DNA of 36,857 nt from Candidatus Zambryskiibacteriota bacterium. GTDB taxonomy: Bacteria; Patescibacteriota; Minisyncoccia; Phycocordibacterales; WO2-35-19. How positions within the stretch are numbered: the stretch's first letter is position 1; each line of letters begins with the position of its first letter. The DNA lies in contig QILQ01000021.1 of NCBI GenBank assembly GCA_003233455.1, forward strand, positions 1 to 36,857, in the 5' to 3' direction. Below, one piece after another: positions 21,876 through 30,235 of this stretch. A program made the position numbers and the translations under genes. The notes beneath the pieces were generated by a model, which searched no databases, was not told where the DNA came from, and worked only from the letters and a program-made list of their open reading frames with translations.

Positions 21876-22773
21876 ATGTTTGTCGTTAAATACAAAAAAA
21901 TATTTTATTCTATCTCGGCTATTTTAGTAGTTGGTTCCATATTTTCAATTTTGTTTTGGGGTTTGCGGCCAAGTATTGATTTCGTTGGAGGTAGTTTAAT
22001 CAATGTTTCTTTTAATGAAAATAAACCAAGCGTAACAGAAGTAAAACAAGTTCTAAACAAGCTTGATTTTAAAGATACTTCAATCAGAACTTCTGGCGGT
22101 GGTTTTATTTTAAGATTAAAAGAAATATCGCCGGCCGAAAAAGATACTATTTTAACAGCTCTTTCTTTGGGAGGAAAATATTCTCCAGTGGAGAAAACCT
22201 TTAGCAGTATTGGTCCGATTTTAGGCAAAGAAGCTTTGCAAAAGTCTTGGATATCAATATTTTTAGTGCTTTTAGCGATAGTTTTATTTGTCGCTTTCGT
22301 TTTTAGGAAAGTTTCCAAACCTATTTCATCTTGGGTTTATGGATTAGTTACTATTCTGGCTCTGAGCCACGATGTTTTGATACCGACCGGAATTTTCGCT
22401 TTGCTCGGACATTTTTATGGATTTGAAGTTGACTCTTTTTGTAACCGCTTTGCTTGTGATACTCGGTTTCTCGGTTCATGATACCATTGTTGTTTTTGAT
22501 AGAATTAGAGAAAATTTGCAAAAAAACGAAAAAAATAAAGAGGATAAAGATTTTAAAACAATAGTTGGTAATAGTATAAGACAAACTTTTGTTCGGTCTA
22601 TCAATACTTCTTTAACCACTCTGTTTGCGATTTTTATACTTTATCTTTTGGGACCAGAGGCTATCAGACATTTTTCTTTAGCACTTCTTATTGGCATAAC
22701 CGCTGGAACTTATTCTTCTATCTTTATTGGTTCTCCTCTTTTGGTAACTATTAATAATTGGAGAAATAAATAA
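21876..22773 (+). pseudogene. secF: secF, split by a frameshift (likely 2-nt deletion)
   Basis: The first frame (21876-22481) encodes SecF through GLRPSIDFVGGSLINVSF, the periplasmic domain, TM2 and HDVLIPTGIFALLGHFYGFEVDS, then derails. The second frame continues LFVTALLVILGFSVHDTIVVFDRIREN to KNWRNK at 22773. The switch is at 22431-22438 (GACTCTTTTTG): restoring a second TC (GAC TCT CTT TTT G) joins the frames into ~299 residues, the expected SecF length, with no other defect. An intact SecF is expected with SecD. A sequencing or assembly error is therefore the simplest cause; a true mutation or ribosomal frameshift is possible. Confidence 0.85.
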
Positions 22774-22850
22774 CTAGCTCTTTTTAAAACAACTTTTTTA
22801 AAACAAAATTCTTCTTGGTTTTTTTTGCTTTTACCTTTATACTATATTTT

Positions 22851-23042
22851 ATGTACAAAAATAATTTTTATATTTCATTTGGCGTTTGGATTACCATCAT
22901 CCCTTTTTTAGGTATTCCGGGAACTTGGAGAAATACTCTGGTTTTTGTTTCCGGTATATTTTTTATATTAGTTTCTGTCGGACCGATTATTTTAGAAAAG
23001 TTACAGCCAAAAATAGAAACAGAAATTGAAAAAGAAATATGA
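22851..23042 (+). CDS. 63-aa two-TM membrane protein
   Basis: ATG at 22851 (a TTG at 22815 would give 75 residues; the ATG is preferred because the extra residues are only more hydrophobic sequence). Two hydrophobic segments (about 7-25 and 30-50) and an acidic, Lys/Glu-rich tail (KLQPKIETEIEKEI). Its stop overlaps the next start (ATGA at 23039-23042), so translation is coupled to the glycoside hydrolase gene. Not recognised. Confidence 0.65.
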   Translation: MYKNNFYISFGVWITIIPFLGIPGTWRNTLVFVSGIFFILVSVGPIILEKLQPKIETEIEKEI

Positions 23043-24265
23043 AAAAAATTGGAGGCATTTTTAGTATTTTTATCGGCGGAACAGCGCTACTTTTTTTCGC
23101 TTATTCTTTTACTCTTTCTTCTCAATCTTTATACAAAGGTTCAGTGGCGACTGACGCTTCAAAAATAATAAAAGAAAAAAAAGTAGAACATCTCAAAACC
23201 CCTAAACCTTTAAAGGGTATTTATATGACTCAATGTGTTGCTGCTACTCCTTCATTTAGAAAAAAATTAGTAAAATTGATAGGAGAAACAGAACTTAATG
23301 CTGTAATTATTGACATTAAAGATTATACCGGCACCGTTTCTTTTAAAACCGGCAATCCAAAAATAGATAATTTAGAATCAACCGGCAAAGGTTGCAAAGT
23401 TTCCGATATGAAAAAATTTATAGAAGAGCTACATAACAAAAATATTTATGTCATAGGAAGAATAACAGTTTTTCAAGATCCACTTTATGTTAAAGCTCAC
23501 CCCGAGTTGGCAGTCAAAAGAAAAAGCGATGGTGGTGTTTGGAAAGACAGGAAAGGAATCTCTTTTATAGATGTCGGTGCCAAACCTTTTTGGAGTTATA
23601 TCGTTTCCATCGCCAAATCTTCTTACGCTATAGGTTTTGATGAAGTTAATTTTGACTATATTCGTTTTCCATCAGACGGCAATATGAAAGATATTTATTA
23701 TACTTATACCGGCACTACCGCCAAAAAAGAAATGTTGCGACAATTTTTTGAATACTTGAATACTAATCTCGCTAACACGGGAGTGGTTACTTCGGCTGAT
23801 CTTTTTGGTATGACCACCACTAATACTGATGATTTAAATGTTGGACAAATATTGGAATACGCTTTAATGAATTTTGATTATGTTTCTCCAATGGTTTATC
23901 CGTCACATTACCCCGCTTTCTTTAACGGTTGGCCCAACCCCAATAAAGTGCCTTATAAGATAGTGAAGTTTAGTCTGGATGCGGCAGTAGCCAGAACCAA
24001 ATTTTTATACACTGAAATTTCCACCACTACCATAACAAAACTTCCGGATGGAAATCTTGTTACTCGTCCGCCTGATTATTATTTAATGAAAAGAATAAAT
24101 CCTCTCCAACTCCGTCCTTGGCTTCAAGATAATGATTATCCGGTGCATTATACCCCTCAAATGGTTCGTGCACAAATTCGGGCTACTTATGACGCCGGAC
24201 TTACTTCTTGGATGCTGTGGGATGCGGCTAATACTTACACCAGAGCCGCACTCTTGAAAAATTAA
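23039..24265 (+). CDS. putative glycoside hydrolase (DUF4015 family), membrane-anchored
   Basis: 408 residues. N-terminal signal-anchor (about 4-25), linker, then a TIM-barrel-like domain: KGIYMTQCVAATP, LNAVIIDIKDYTGTVSFKT, IYVIGRITVFQDP, HPELAVKRKSDGGVWKD, SYAIGFDEVNFDYIRFPSDG (acidic residues on the barrel strand), TSADLFGMTTTN, DYVSPMVYPSHYP, and the terminal LTSWMLWDAANTY. These segments are characteristic of PF13200/DUF4015, related to GH13/GH18-type barrels. It probably cleaves a cell-wall or surface polysaccharide outside the membrane. Translationally coupled to the preceding two-TM protein and downstream of secDF. Confidence 0.85.
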   Translation: MKKIGGIFSIFIGGTALLFFAYSFTLSSQSLYKGSVATDASKIIKEKKVEHLKTPKPLKGIYMTQCVAATPSFRKKLVKLIGETELNAVIIDIKDYTGTVSFKTGNPKIDNLESTGKGCKVSDMKKFIEELHNKNIYVIGRITVFQDPLYVKAHPELAVKRKSDGGVWKDRKGISFIDVGAKPFWSYIVSIAKSSYAIGFDEVNFDYIRFPSDGNMKDIYYTYTGTTAKKEMLRQFFEYLNTNLANTGVVTSADLFGMTTTNTDDLNVGQILEYALMNFDYVSPMVYPSHYPAFFNGWPNPNKVPYKIVKFSLDAAVARTKFLYTEISTTTITKLPDGNLVTRPPDYYLMKRINPLQLRPWLQDNDYPVHYTPQMVRAQIRATYDAGLTSWMLWDAANTYTRAALLKN

Positions 24266-24289
24266 CTCATCCATAAGGTCTTATAATTA

Positions 24290-24365
24290 ATAAAAACAAA
24301 AACATACTGTTCCTGTGTTAGGTCATCAAGGATAAGGCTCTTGGAACAGTAGTTTTTGTTTTTCT
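24290..24365 (+). terminator. long-stem terminator after the hydrolase gene
   Basis: AAAACAAAAACATACTGTTCC (24295-24313 region) pairs with GGAACAGTAGTTTTTGTTTT (~24344-24363) with one mismatch, enclosing a ~30-nt loop, and ends in a T-run. The A/T-rich outer arms make it bidirectional in principle. Confidence 0.65.
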
Positions 24366-24400
24366 AACTTTCTCTTGTAGTAAGAGAGAGTGGGATGAGT

Positions 24401-24406
24401 TATAAT
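24401..24406 (+). promoter_or_regulatory. -10 hexamer 7 nt before the VirD4-like gene start
   Basis: TATAAT, AAACAAA, ATG at 24414. A small hairpin (TTCTCT/AGAGAGA, 24370-24389) occupies the -35 area. Predicts leaderless transcription. Confidence 0.5.
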
Positions 24407-24413
24407 AAACAAA

Positions 24414-26126
24414 ATGAATCCTGAAGATAAAATCACATATTTTGCCGAAACCGACGCACGCAACGAACGAGTGAAATTTGGCATTAAAGCTAAAGATAGA
24501 TTGAGGCATATTTACTCTATCGGTAAAACCGGTATGGGTAAATCAACTATGCTTGAAAATATGGCTATCCAAGATATTCAAAATGGCGAAGGTTTAGCTT
24601 TCTTAGATCCTCATGGTAAGACAGCTGATTTGTTGCTTGATTATATTCCAGAGCATCGTATAAAAGATGTGGTTTATTTTGCTCCTTTTGATACAGAACA
24701 TCCTATTTCATTTAATGTAATGGAGGATGTGGGAGTTGAAAGAAGGCATTTAGTGGTTTCCGGTCTTATGAGTGCTTTTGAAAAAATATGGGTGGACGCT
24801 TGGAGCGCTAGAATGGCTTATATTTTACAAAATACTTTAGCGGCTTTGCTTGAATATCCAGGCGCCACTATGCTTGGCATAAACAGAATGTTTTCTGATA
24901 AAATTTATAGACAAAAAGTAGTTGATAATGTAAGCGATCCCACAGTCAAATCTTTTTGGGTTGATGAATTTGCCAAATATACCGACAGATACGCACAAGA
25001 AGCCACTCCGGCTATTCAAAATAAAGTCGGTCAATTTACCTCCAACCCTTTAATTAGAAATATTATTGGTCAACCCAAATCTTCTTTTGATATTAGAAAA
25101 ATAATGGATGAAAAAAAGATTTTGATTGTTAATTTATCAAAAGGTTTGGTGGGAGAAAATAACGCCAATTTACTAGGTTCAATGATTGTGACTAAAATAT
25201 ATCTGGCGGCTATGTCCAGAGCGGATACTGACCCCAAAGAACTTGAAAAGTTGCCAAACTTTTATTTGTATGTGGACGAATTTCAATCTTTTGCCAACAA
25301 AAGTTTCGCTGATATTTTATCCGAAGCTAGAAAATACAAACTAAGTCTCAATATTACTCATCAATATATTGAACAAATGGCGGAGGAAGTAAGAGCGGCG
25401 GTTTTTGGCAATGTTGGCACTATGATTACTTTTCGAGTCGGTTCGTTTGACGCAGAGATTTTAGAGAAAGAATTCGCTCCAGTCTTTACTATGGAAGACA
25501 TTGTTAATCTGGGATTTGTTCAAATTTATTTAAAATTGATGATAGACGGAGTAGCTTCCCAACCATTTTCAGCTACCACTTTAGCGCCGTTTCCAAAATC
25601 GGAAATCTCTTTTAGAGATAAAGTGTTAGAAGCGTCTAGAAGTAATTATACTCGTCCAAAAGCGGAAGTGGAAAAATTGATAAAAGAATGGCATCTACCC
25701 GAACAGAAAAATAGGACGCAAGATATAAAGTATGAAATGCGAGAAGGGCAAAAAAAAGAAACAAAAACAGAACAACCTAAACCTAAAGAGAAGAAAGTAG
25801 AACCAAAAATTGAAAATAAAGAATCTAAAAATAATATTTTAGCGGAAGCTTTGCAGGAAGCCTTAAAAACTGAAAATAATACAGATAAAAAAATAAAAAC
25901 CGCCTCATTGGAAGAATTGAAACATAAAAATAGAAGTAAAAATAAAGAACCTTCAAAAGAAAATATAAACGCTTTAAAAGAAGCGCTAAATAAAATAGCA
26001 AGTAGTAAGCAACAAACAGTTAGAGAAGAAGAAAAAACAAAAAAACCTACTCTTACTAAAGAATTTAGTGAAAAAAAGGAAGTTCCAGAGGATATTTTGA
26101 GAAAAATATTGAAAGGGGAGAATTAG
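24414..26126 (+). CDS. VirD4/TraG-like type IV coupling ATPase (solitary)
   Basis: 570 residues. Walker A GKTGMGKS (37-44), LAFLDPHGKTADLLLDYI, a DNA-transfer ATPase central region (SFWVDEFAKYTDRYAQEATPAIQNKVGQF), Walker B as FYLYVDEFQSFA (~280-290), and ARKYKLSLNITHQYIEQM (sensor region) with FRVGSFDAEILEKEF. Residues ~430-570 are a charged Lys/Glu-rich, probably disordered or coiled tail. There is no N-terminal TM. The family pumps or recruits DNA/protein in type IV secretion. No other T4SS genes (VirB4, VirB6 etc.) are nearby, so it may serve a genome-wide DNA or surface system, as in other CPR genomes where it stands alone. Confidence 0.82.
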   Translation: MNPEDKITYFAETDARNERVKFGIKAKDRLRHIYSIGKTGMGKSTMLENMAIQDIQNGEGLAFLDPHGKTADLLLDYIPEHRIKDVVYFAPFDTEHPISFNVMEDVGVERRHLVVSGLMSAFEKIWVDAWSARMAYILQNTLAALLEYPGATMLGINRMFSDKIYRQKVVDNVSDPTVKSFWVDEFAKYTDRYAQEATPAIQNKVGQFTSNPLIRNIIGQPKSSFDIRKIMDEKKILIVNLSKGLVGENNANLLGSMIVTKIYLAAMSRADTDPKELEKLPNFYLYVDEFQSFANKSFADILSEARKYKLSLNITHQYIEQMAEEVRAAVFGNVGTMITFRVGSFDAEILEKEFAPVFTMEDIVNLGFVQIYLKLMIDGVASQPFSATTLAPFPKSEISFRDKVLEASRSNYTRPKAEVEKLIKEWHLPEQKNRTQDIKYEMREGQKKETKTEQPKPKEKKVEPKIENKESKNNILAEALQEALKTENNTDKKIKTASLEELKHKNRSKNKEPSKENINALKEALNKIASSKQQTVREEEKTKKPTLTKEFSEKKEVPEDILRKILKGEN

Positions 26127-26155
26127 GTTCTCATATGGCTAAAAACAACGATTTT

Positions 26156-26164
26156 TGATACTAT
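26156..26164 (+). promoter_or_regulatory. extended -10, 6 nt from the GT4 start
   Basis: TG-A-TACTAT, TTAAAG, ATG at 26171. It is preceded by an eight-codon open frame (26135-26158) whose stop TGA lies in the element. Confidence 0.45.
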
Positions 26165-26170
26165 TTAAAG

Positions 26171-27361
26171 ATGGAAAAGTCATCAAAAATTCTTATATTT
26201 TCCACTTCATACTACCCATTTGTAGGAGGGGCAGAGGTGGCGATTAAGGAAATTACCGATAGAATTTCTGATGCTAGATTTGATTTAATTACAGGCAGAT
26301 ATGACCGTAAAGTATCTTTAGAGGAAAAAATTGGTAATGTGAATATTTACAGATTAGGTGTCGGTATTCCATTATTAGATAAATTGCTTTTGCCGTTTTG
26401 GGGAGCGATAAAAACTATTTCCCTTAATAGAAAAAATAATTATCATAGTTTTTGGTGTCTAATGGTCACTTTTGCGAGCGGGGCGGCATATATTGCAAAT
26501 ATTTTAAACGGGAAAAAAATACCAATAATATTAACTTTACAAGAAGGGGATTCGGAAGAACATTTCAGAAAACATTGGTTTGGTCTTATAAATTTATCTT
26601 GGAGGTTGGCGCTTAAAAATACACAGACTTTAACCGTTATTAGCTCATATCTCGCAAATCGTGCCAGAAAATTCGGATATAAGGGAGAAATTAAGATTAT
26701 TCCCAATGGAGTGGATATCAACAAATTTTCAATTTTCAATTTTCAATTTTCAAACAAAGAGAAAGAAAAAATAAGAAACGAAGTTGGTTTCGGTAGAAAT
26801 GATATTGTATTAGTAACTTCTTCTCGTTTGGTGAAAAAAAACGGAATTGAAGATGTTATCAAAGCTCTTCCAAAATTGCCGGAAAATATTAAATTTGTGA
26901 TTTTTGGAGAAGGAAAATTAGAAAATAAATTAAAAAAACTTGCTAAAGATTTAAATGTTTCAAAAAGAATTTTCTTTAAAGGATATGTTGGACACTCGGT
27001 GTTGAACAAATATTTAAAAGTTTGTGATATTTTTGTTCGTCCTTCTTTGTCAGAAGGGATGGGGAACTCTTTTATAGAAGCTATGGCTGTTAAAATACCA
27101 GTGATTGCTACTCCAGTTGGAGGTATTGTTGATTTTTTGCATGATGCTAGCCCGAATAGCGAAGCTGGGCGGGGACAGACCGGTTATTTTTGTAAATCTC
27201 AAAATTCAGAAAGTGTGGCTGAAACAGTAAATAAAGTTTTAAATGACCCAAAAAAAGAAAAAGTTGTAGAAAATGCTTATAATATGGTGATTGAAAAATA
27301 TGATTGGAATTTGATTTCAAAACAAATGTCAGAAGTTTTTGATAAACATATAAAATCATGA
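26171..27361 (+). CDS. GT4 family glycosyltransferase
   Basis: 396 residues, GT-B fold. N-terminus FSTSYYPFVGGAEVAIKEIT (glycine loop GGAE). Donor domain with SSRLVKKNGIEDVIKAL, IFGEGKLENKL, FFKGYVGHSVLNKYLKVCDIFVRPS, and EX7E as EGMGNSFIEAMA followed by PVIATPVGGIVDFL. Two repeat sequences are embedded in frame: an AATTTTC heptamer array (26724-26751, encoding the FSIFNFQFS stretch) and a family B palindrome (26986-27008, encoding VGHSVLN). Neither disrupts the fold pattern. The next GT4 overlaps by ATGA, so they form one operon. Confidence 0.9.
   Translation: MEKSSKILIFSTSYYPFVGGAEVAIKEITDRISDARFDLITGRYDRKVSLEEKIGNVNIYRLGVGIPLLDKLLLPFWGAIKTISLNRKNNYHSFWCLMVTFASGAAYIANILNGKKIPIILTLQEGDSEEHFRKHWFGLINLSWRLALKNTQTLTVISSYLANRARKFGYKGEIKIIPNGVDINKFSIFNFQFSNKEKEKIRNEVGFGRNDIVLVTSSRLVKKNGIEDVIKALPKLPENIKFVIFGEGKLENKLKKLAKDLNVSKRIFFKGYVGHSVLNKYLKVCDIFVRPSLSEGMGNSFIEAMAVKIPVIATPVGGIVDFLHDASPNSEAGRGQTGYFCKSQNSESVAETVNKVLNDPKKEKVVENAYNMVIEKYDWNLISKQMSEVFDKHIKS
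26724..26751. repeat. heptanucleotide tandem repeat in a GT4 gene
   Basis: AATTTTC repeated four times, coding for a linker-like stretch (SIFNFQF) between the two Rossmann domains. The same heptamer occurs twice in the 23S expansion at 8799-8817. Confidence 0.8.
26986..27008. repeat. palindromic repeat family B, copy 4 (inside coding sequence)
   Basis: TGTTGGACAC, loop TCG, GTGTTGAACA: one base different from the intron copies over the 21-nt core. It is read in frame as V-G-H-S-V-L-N. The surrounding GT4 motif (GYV-x-H-x-x-L-x-x-Y) keeps the usual family spacing. Confidence 0.8.
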
Positions 27362-28461
27362 AAAATAAAATAAAAATACTCGTTACGACTGGAGTATATC
27401 CTCCGGAAATAGGTGGGCCGGCTACCTATACGGTTTTGCTAGAAAAAGAAATGCCCAAGTATAATATTGATGTTTCTGTGCTACCTTTTAGGGTAGTTAG
27501 ATTTTTACCTAAAATATTTAGACATTTTATTTTTTTCTGTAGAGTATTTAATTTAAGTAGAAAAACAGATCTTTTGTATACTCAAGACCCAGTGAGTGTC
27601 GGTTTCCCCACTATGCTGGTTGCTAAAATCTTGGGTAAACCTTTTCTTATTCGTGTAGCTGGAGATTATGCTTGGGAACAGGCAATACAGAGATTTGCTG
27701 TTAGGGATAGTATAAACGATTTTCAAAATAAAAAGTATGGATTATATGTTGAGGTTATAAGATTGATTCAAAAAATTACTACAAGAATGGCGGATAAAGT
27801 TATTACTCCGAGCAAATATTTCCGTGATCTTGTAGCGGATTGGAATCCCAAAAAGAATAATGTTATTACTATATACAATGGAATAAAATTTCCGAATATT
27901 CCAGATAATAATAAAGCTTTTGAATCTAAAACTATTATTTCTGCTGGTCGTTTAGTACCATGGAAAGGATTTGATATTTTAATAGAAATAATGAAAGAAC
28001 TACCAGATTGGAAACTTTTTATTGCTGGTGATGGACCAGATAGTGTAAAACTTTCGAAATTAATAAAAGATTTAAATTTAAATGATAGAGTTTTTCTTTT
28101 GGGAAAAATGGATAGAAAAAATCTGTTTAATAAAATGCAAAAATGTGAAATTTTCGTCTTGAACACTTCTTTTGAAAGTTTTTCTTTTCAAATTGTTGAA
28201 GCAATGTTTATTGGTGTTCCGGTTATTTCTACTAATATAGGTAATATAAATGAGATAATAAATCATAATGAAGATGGTTTACTTGTTAATCCAAATGATA
28301 AATCTGAAATAATAAAAGCTATAAAAAAACTATCAGATTTTACTGTTAGAACTAAAATAATCACAAATGCCAGAGAAAAATCCAGATATTTTTCTATAGA
28401 AAAAACAGTTATGAAAACAGCTGAAATTATTGGTTCCTTGATTAAAAATAAAAAAATATGA
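27358..28461 (+). CDS. GT4 family glycosyltransferase
   Basis: 367 residues. N-terminal TTGVYPPEIGGPATYTVLLEKEM (IGGP loop), DLLYTQDPVSVGFPTMLVAKIL, KPFLIRVAGDYAWE. Donor domain with ISAGRLVPWKGFDILIEIMKEL, LFIAGDGPDSVKL and FLLGKMDRKNLFNKMQ. EX7E appears as ESFSFQIVEAMF, then VPVISTNIGNINEII. It overlaps the upstream GT4 by 4 bp (ATGA) and probably adds a successive sugar to the same glycan. GDYAWEQA is reminiscent of mannosyltransferase-like GT4 members, but the donor cannot be told. Confidence 0.9.
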   Translation: MKNKIKILVTTGVYPPEIGGPATYTVLLEKEMPKYNIDVSVLPFRVVRFLPKIFRHFIFFCRVFNLSRKTDLLYTQDPVSVGFPTMLVAKILGKPFLIRVAGDYAWEQAIQRFAVRDSINDFQNKKYGLYVEVIRLIQKITTRMADKVITPSKYFRDLVADWNPKKNNVITIYNGIKFPNIPDNNKAFESKTIISAGRLVPWKGFDILIEIMKELPDWKLFIAGDGPDSVKLSKLIKDLNLNDRVFLLGKMDRKNLFNKMQKCEIFVLNTSFESFSFQIVEAMFIGVPVISTNIGNINEIINHNEDGLLVNPNDKSEIIKAIKKLSDFTVRTKIITNAREKSRYFSIEKTVMKTAEIIGSLIKNKKI

Positions 28462-28554
28462 ATTCTGTGATGTTTATAAAGGTCGTATTATTTAATAATT
28501 ATTTATTTAATTATCCACTGTGCATTAGGCGATGGCAGGCGGGTTTCTAACAGG

Positions 28555-30156
28555 ATGAAAATAATCTCCATAGGCACAGATAGAAAAATATTTGAAGAAA
28601 ACTCTGCTGTAAAAAAGAGGCAAATTGAATATGGAAAATATTTTGATGAACTTTATATTATTGTTTTCTCGTTAAAAAATCAAAATTTGAAATCATATAA
28701 GTTATCCAATAATGTTTGGGCTTATCCGACAAATTCCAAAAATAAATTATTGTATATCTGGGACGCTTTTAAAATTTCCAAAAATTTGATTTCTATTTTT
28801 AGTAAAAAAAATAAAAATTTTAAAAACAATATAATTATTTCAACTCAAGATCCTTTTGAGACCGGTCTTGTAGGCACTTTTGTTAAGTTATTTTTTGACC
28901 TGCCTCTATACACGCAAGTCCATACAGATTTCAGGCATAAATATTTTGTAGAATCTTCTGTTTTAAATAAAATCCGTTTTATGATGGCCGAATTTGTTTT
29001 AAAATATTCTAATAGGGTGAGGGTAGTATCAGAAAGAATTAAAAATGGAATAGAATCTTTCTCTAAAAATATTGATGTTTTACCGATAAGGGCTGAAGTC
29101 TCCCAAAGGGAACCCTTTAAAAATTTTCCTAAAGGTTCCACCTGGGAAGTTGAAAAACCTTTTTCTTTTACTTTGATTATGGTTTGTAGATTAGAAAAAG
29201 AAAAAAATATAGAAACAGTATTGAAAGCTATAAAAAAACTTGATAATAAAAATTTAGGTCTTTGTATTGTGGGAGATGGTGGAGAGAGGAAAAATCTTGA
29301 AAATATGGTTCAAAATATGGGTATTTTAGATAAAGTAATTTTTGTAGGGTGGCAGGATGATTTGGTCCCATATTACAAAATGGCGGATGCTTTTATTTCT
29401 AGCTCTTTATATGAAGGTTATGGGGTTTCAACAATGGAAGCGGCTTCTTTTGAAAAACCTTTAATTCTTTCAGATACGGGAATTGCCGGAGAAATTTTTA
29501 AAGAAAATGCATCCGTAGACGGAAATAATTATGGAAGTGCTTTTATTTGCGATGCTAAAGATATAAATTGTTTTACTCAAAATATTTTAAAAATTTCTGA
29601 AGATGAAGCCTTAAGACAAAGGATGGGGCAATCTGCAAAAATAGTTGCAGATAACTATTTGAATTTACAAAATAATTATTTTGAAAAATATGCAAATTCT
29701 ATTAAAAATACTGCCACTAATTTTAAAAAGAGGAATTTTATATTGAGAATTATTAAATTCAAAAAGATTCTTTGGAATTCAATTATTCTTTTACGTTATT
29801 TTATTTGCGGTCTTACTGCAGCAACTTTTAATATTGGACTACTTTATGTCTTTACAGATATTGTTGGTATTTGGTATCTGTATTCTTCTATCTTGGCTTT
29901 TTTGGCGGCTCTTATTGTCAGTTTTATTTTGCAAAAGTTTGTGGTTTTTAAAGATTTAAAAACTGACGGGATACATAAACAATTTTCAAAGTTTTCTATA
30001 GTAGCTGTTTTAGGAGTAATCACTAATACTGTTATAATATTTATTTGTGTAGATGTTTTTGGTATTTGGTATATTTTTTCTCAAATTATAGCTGGTTTTT
30101 TTGTAATGATTCAAAATTTTATCCTTTATAAATTTTTTATTTTTAATAGGAAATAA
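28555..30156 (+). CDS. fusion of GT4 glycosyltransferase and GtrA-like membrane domain
   Basis: 533 residues. Residues 1-~385 are a GT4 enzyme (FTLIMVCRLEKEKNIETVLKAIKKL, IVGDGGERKNLENMV, FVGWQDDLVPYYKMADAFIS; EX7E as EGYGVSTMEAAS). Residues ~410-533 are a four-helix GtrA domain (RYFICGLTAATFNIGLLYVF, FLAALIVSFILQKFVVFKD, FSIVAVLGVITNTVIIF, FFVMIQNFILYKFFIF). GtrA proteins are proposed to flip polyprenyl-phosphate-sugars. The fusion suggests coupling of glycosyl transfer and lipid-linked sugar movement. A family C-like hairpin lies in frame at 29103-29146, encoding the REPFKNFPKGST linker. 93 nt separate it from the preceding gene. Confidence 0.88.
   Translation: MKIISIGTDRKIFEENSAVKKRQIEYGKYFDELYIIVFSLKNQNLKSYKLSNNVWAYPTNSKNKLLYIWDAFKISKNLISIFSKKNKNFKNNIIISTQDPFETGLVGTFVKLFFDLPLYTQVHTDFRHKYFVESSVLNKIRFMMAEFVLKYSNRVRVVSERIKNGIESFSKNIDVLPIRAEVSQREPFKNFPKGSTWEVEKPFSFTLIMVCRLEKEKNIETVLKAIKKLDNKNLGLCIVGDGGERKNLENMVQNMGILDKVIFVGWQDDLVPYYKMADAFISSSLYEGYGVSTMEAASFEKPLILSDTGIAGEIFKENASVDGNNYGSAFICDAKDINCFTQNILKISEDEALRQRMGQSAKIVADNYLNLQNNYFEKYANSIKNTATNFKKRNFILRIIKFKKILWNSIILLRYFICGLTAATFNIGLLYVFTDIVGIWYLYSSILAFLAALIVSFILQKFVVFKDLKTDGIHKQFSKFSIVAVLGVITNTVIIFICVDVFGIWYIFSQIIAGFFVMIQNFILYKFFIFNRK
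29103..29146. repeat. family C-like hairpin inside the GT4-GtrA gene
   Basis: CCCA..GGAACC.TTTA (29103-29119) pairs with TAAAGGTTCC..TGGG (29130-29146) with small internal loops; the spacer AAAAATTTTCC matches the spacer of family C in 23S expansion hairpin 2. It is a diverged copy accommodated in the coding frame. Confidence 0.5.
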
Positions 30157-30235
30157 AATAATATATCAGTTACGCACTCTAATTCATGTGCTAATATCAG
30201 ACTCAATCGTCAATTGTGAATTTATTTAGTCATAA

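Noticed and set aside
16130-22584. Minus-strand frames inside vWA, secD and secF
   Set aside because: Antisense shadows of strongly supported genes with no motif or start signals.
22417-22773. Independent second membrane protein overlapping secF
   Set aside because: Its sequence is exactly the missing SecF C-terminus (VTALLVILGFSVHDTIVVFDRIREN region), so it is one frameshifted gene.
24414-26126. Integrative conjugative element around the VirD4-like gene
   Set aside because: No relaxase, integrase, VirB4 or attachment repeats flank it; neighbours are wall and glycan genes.
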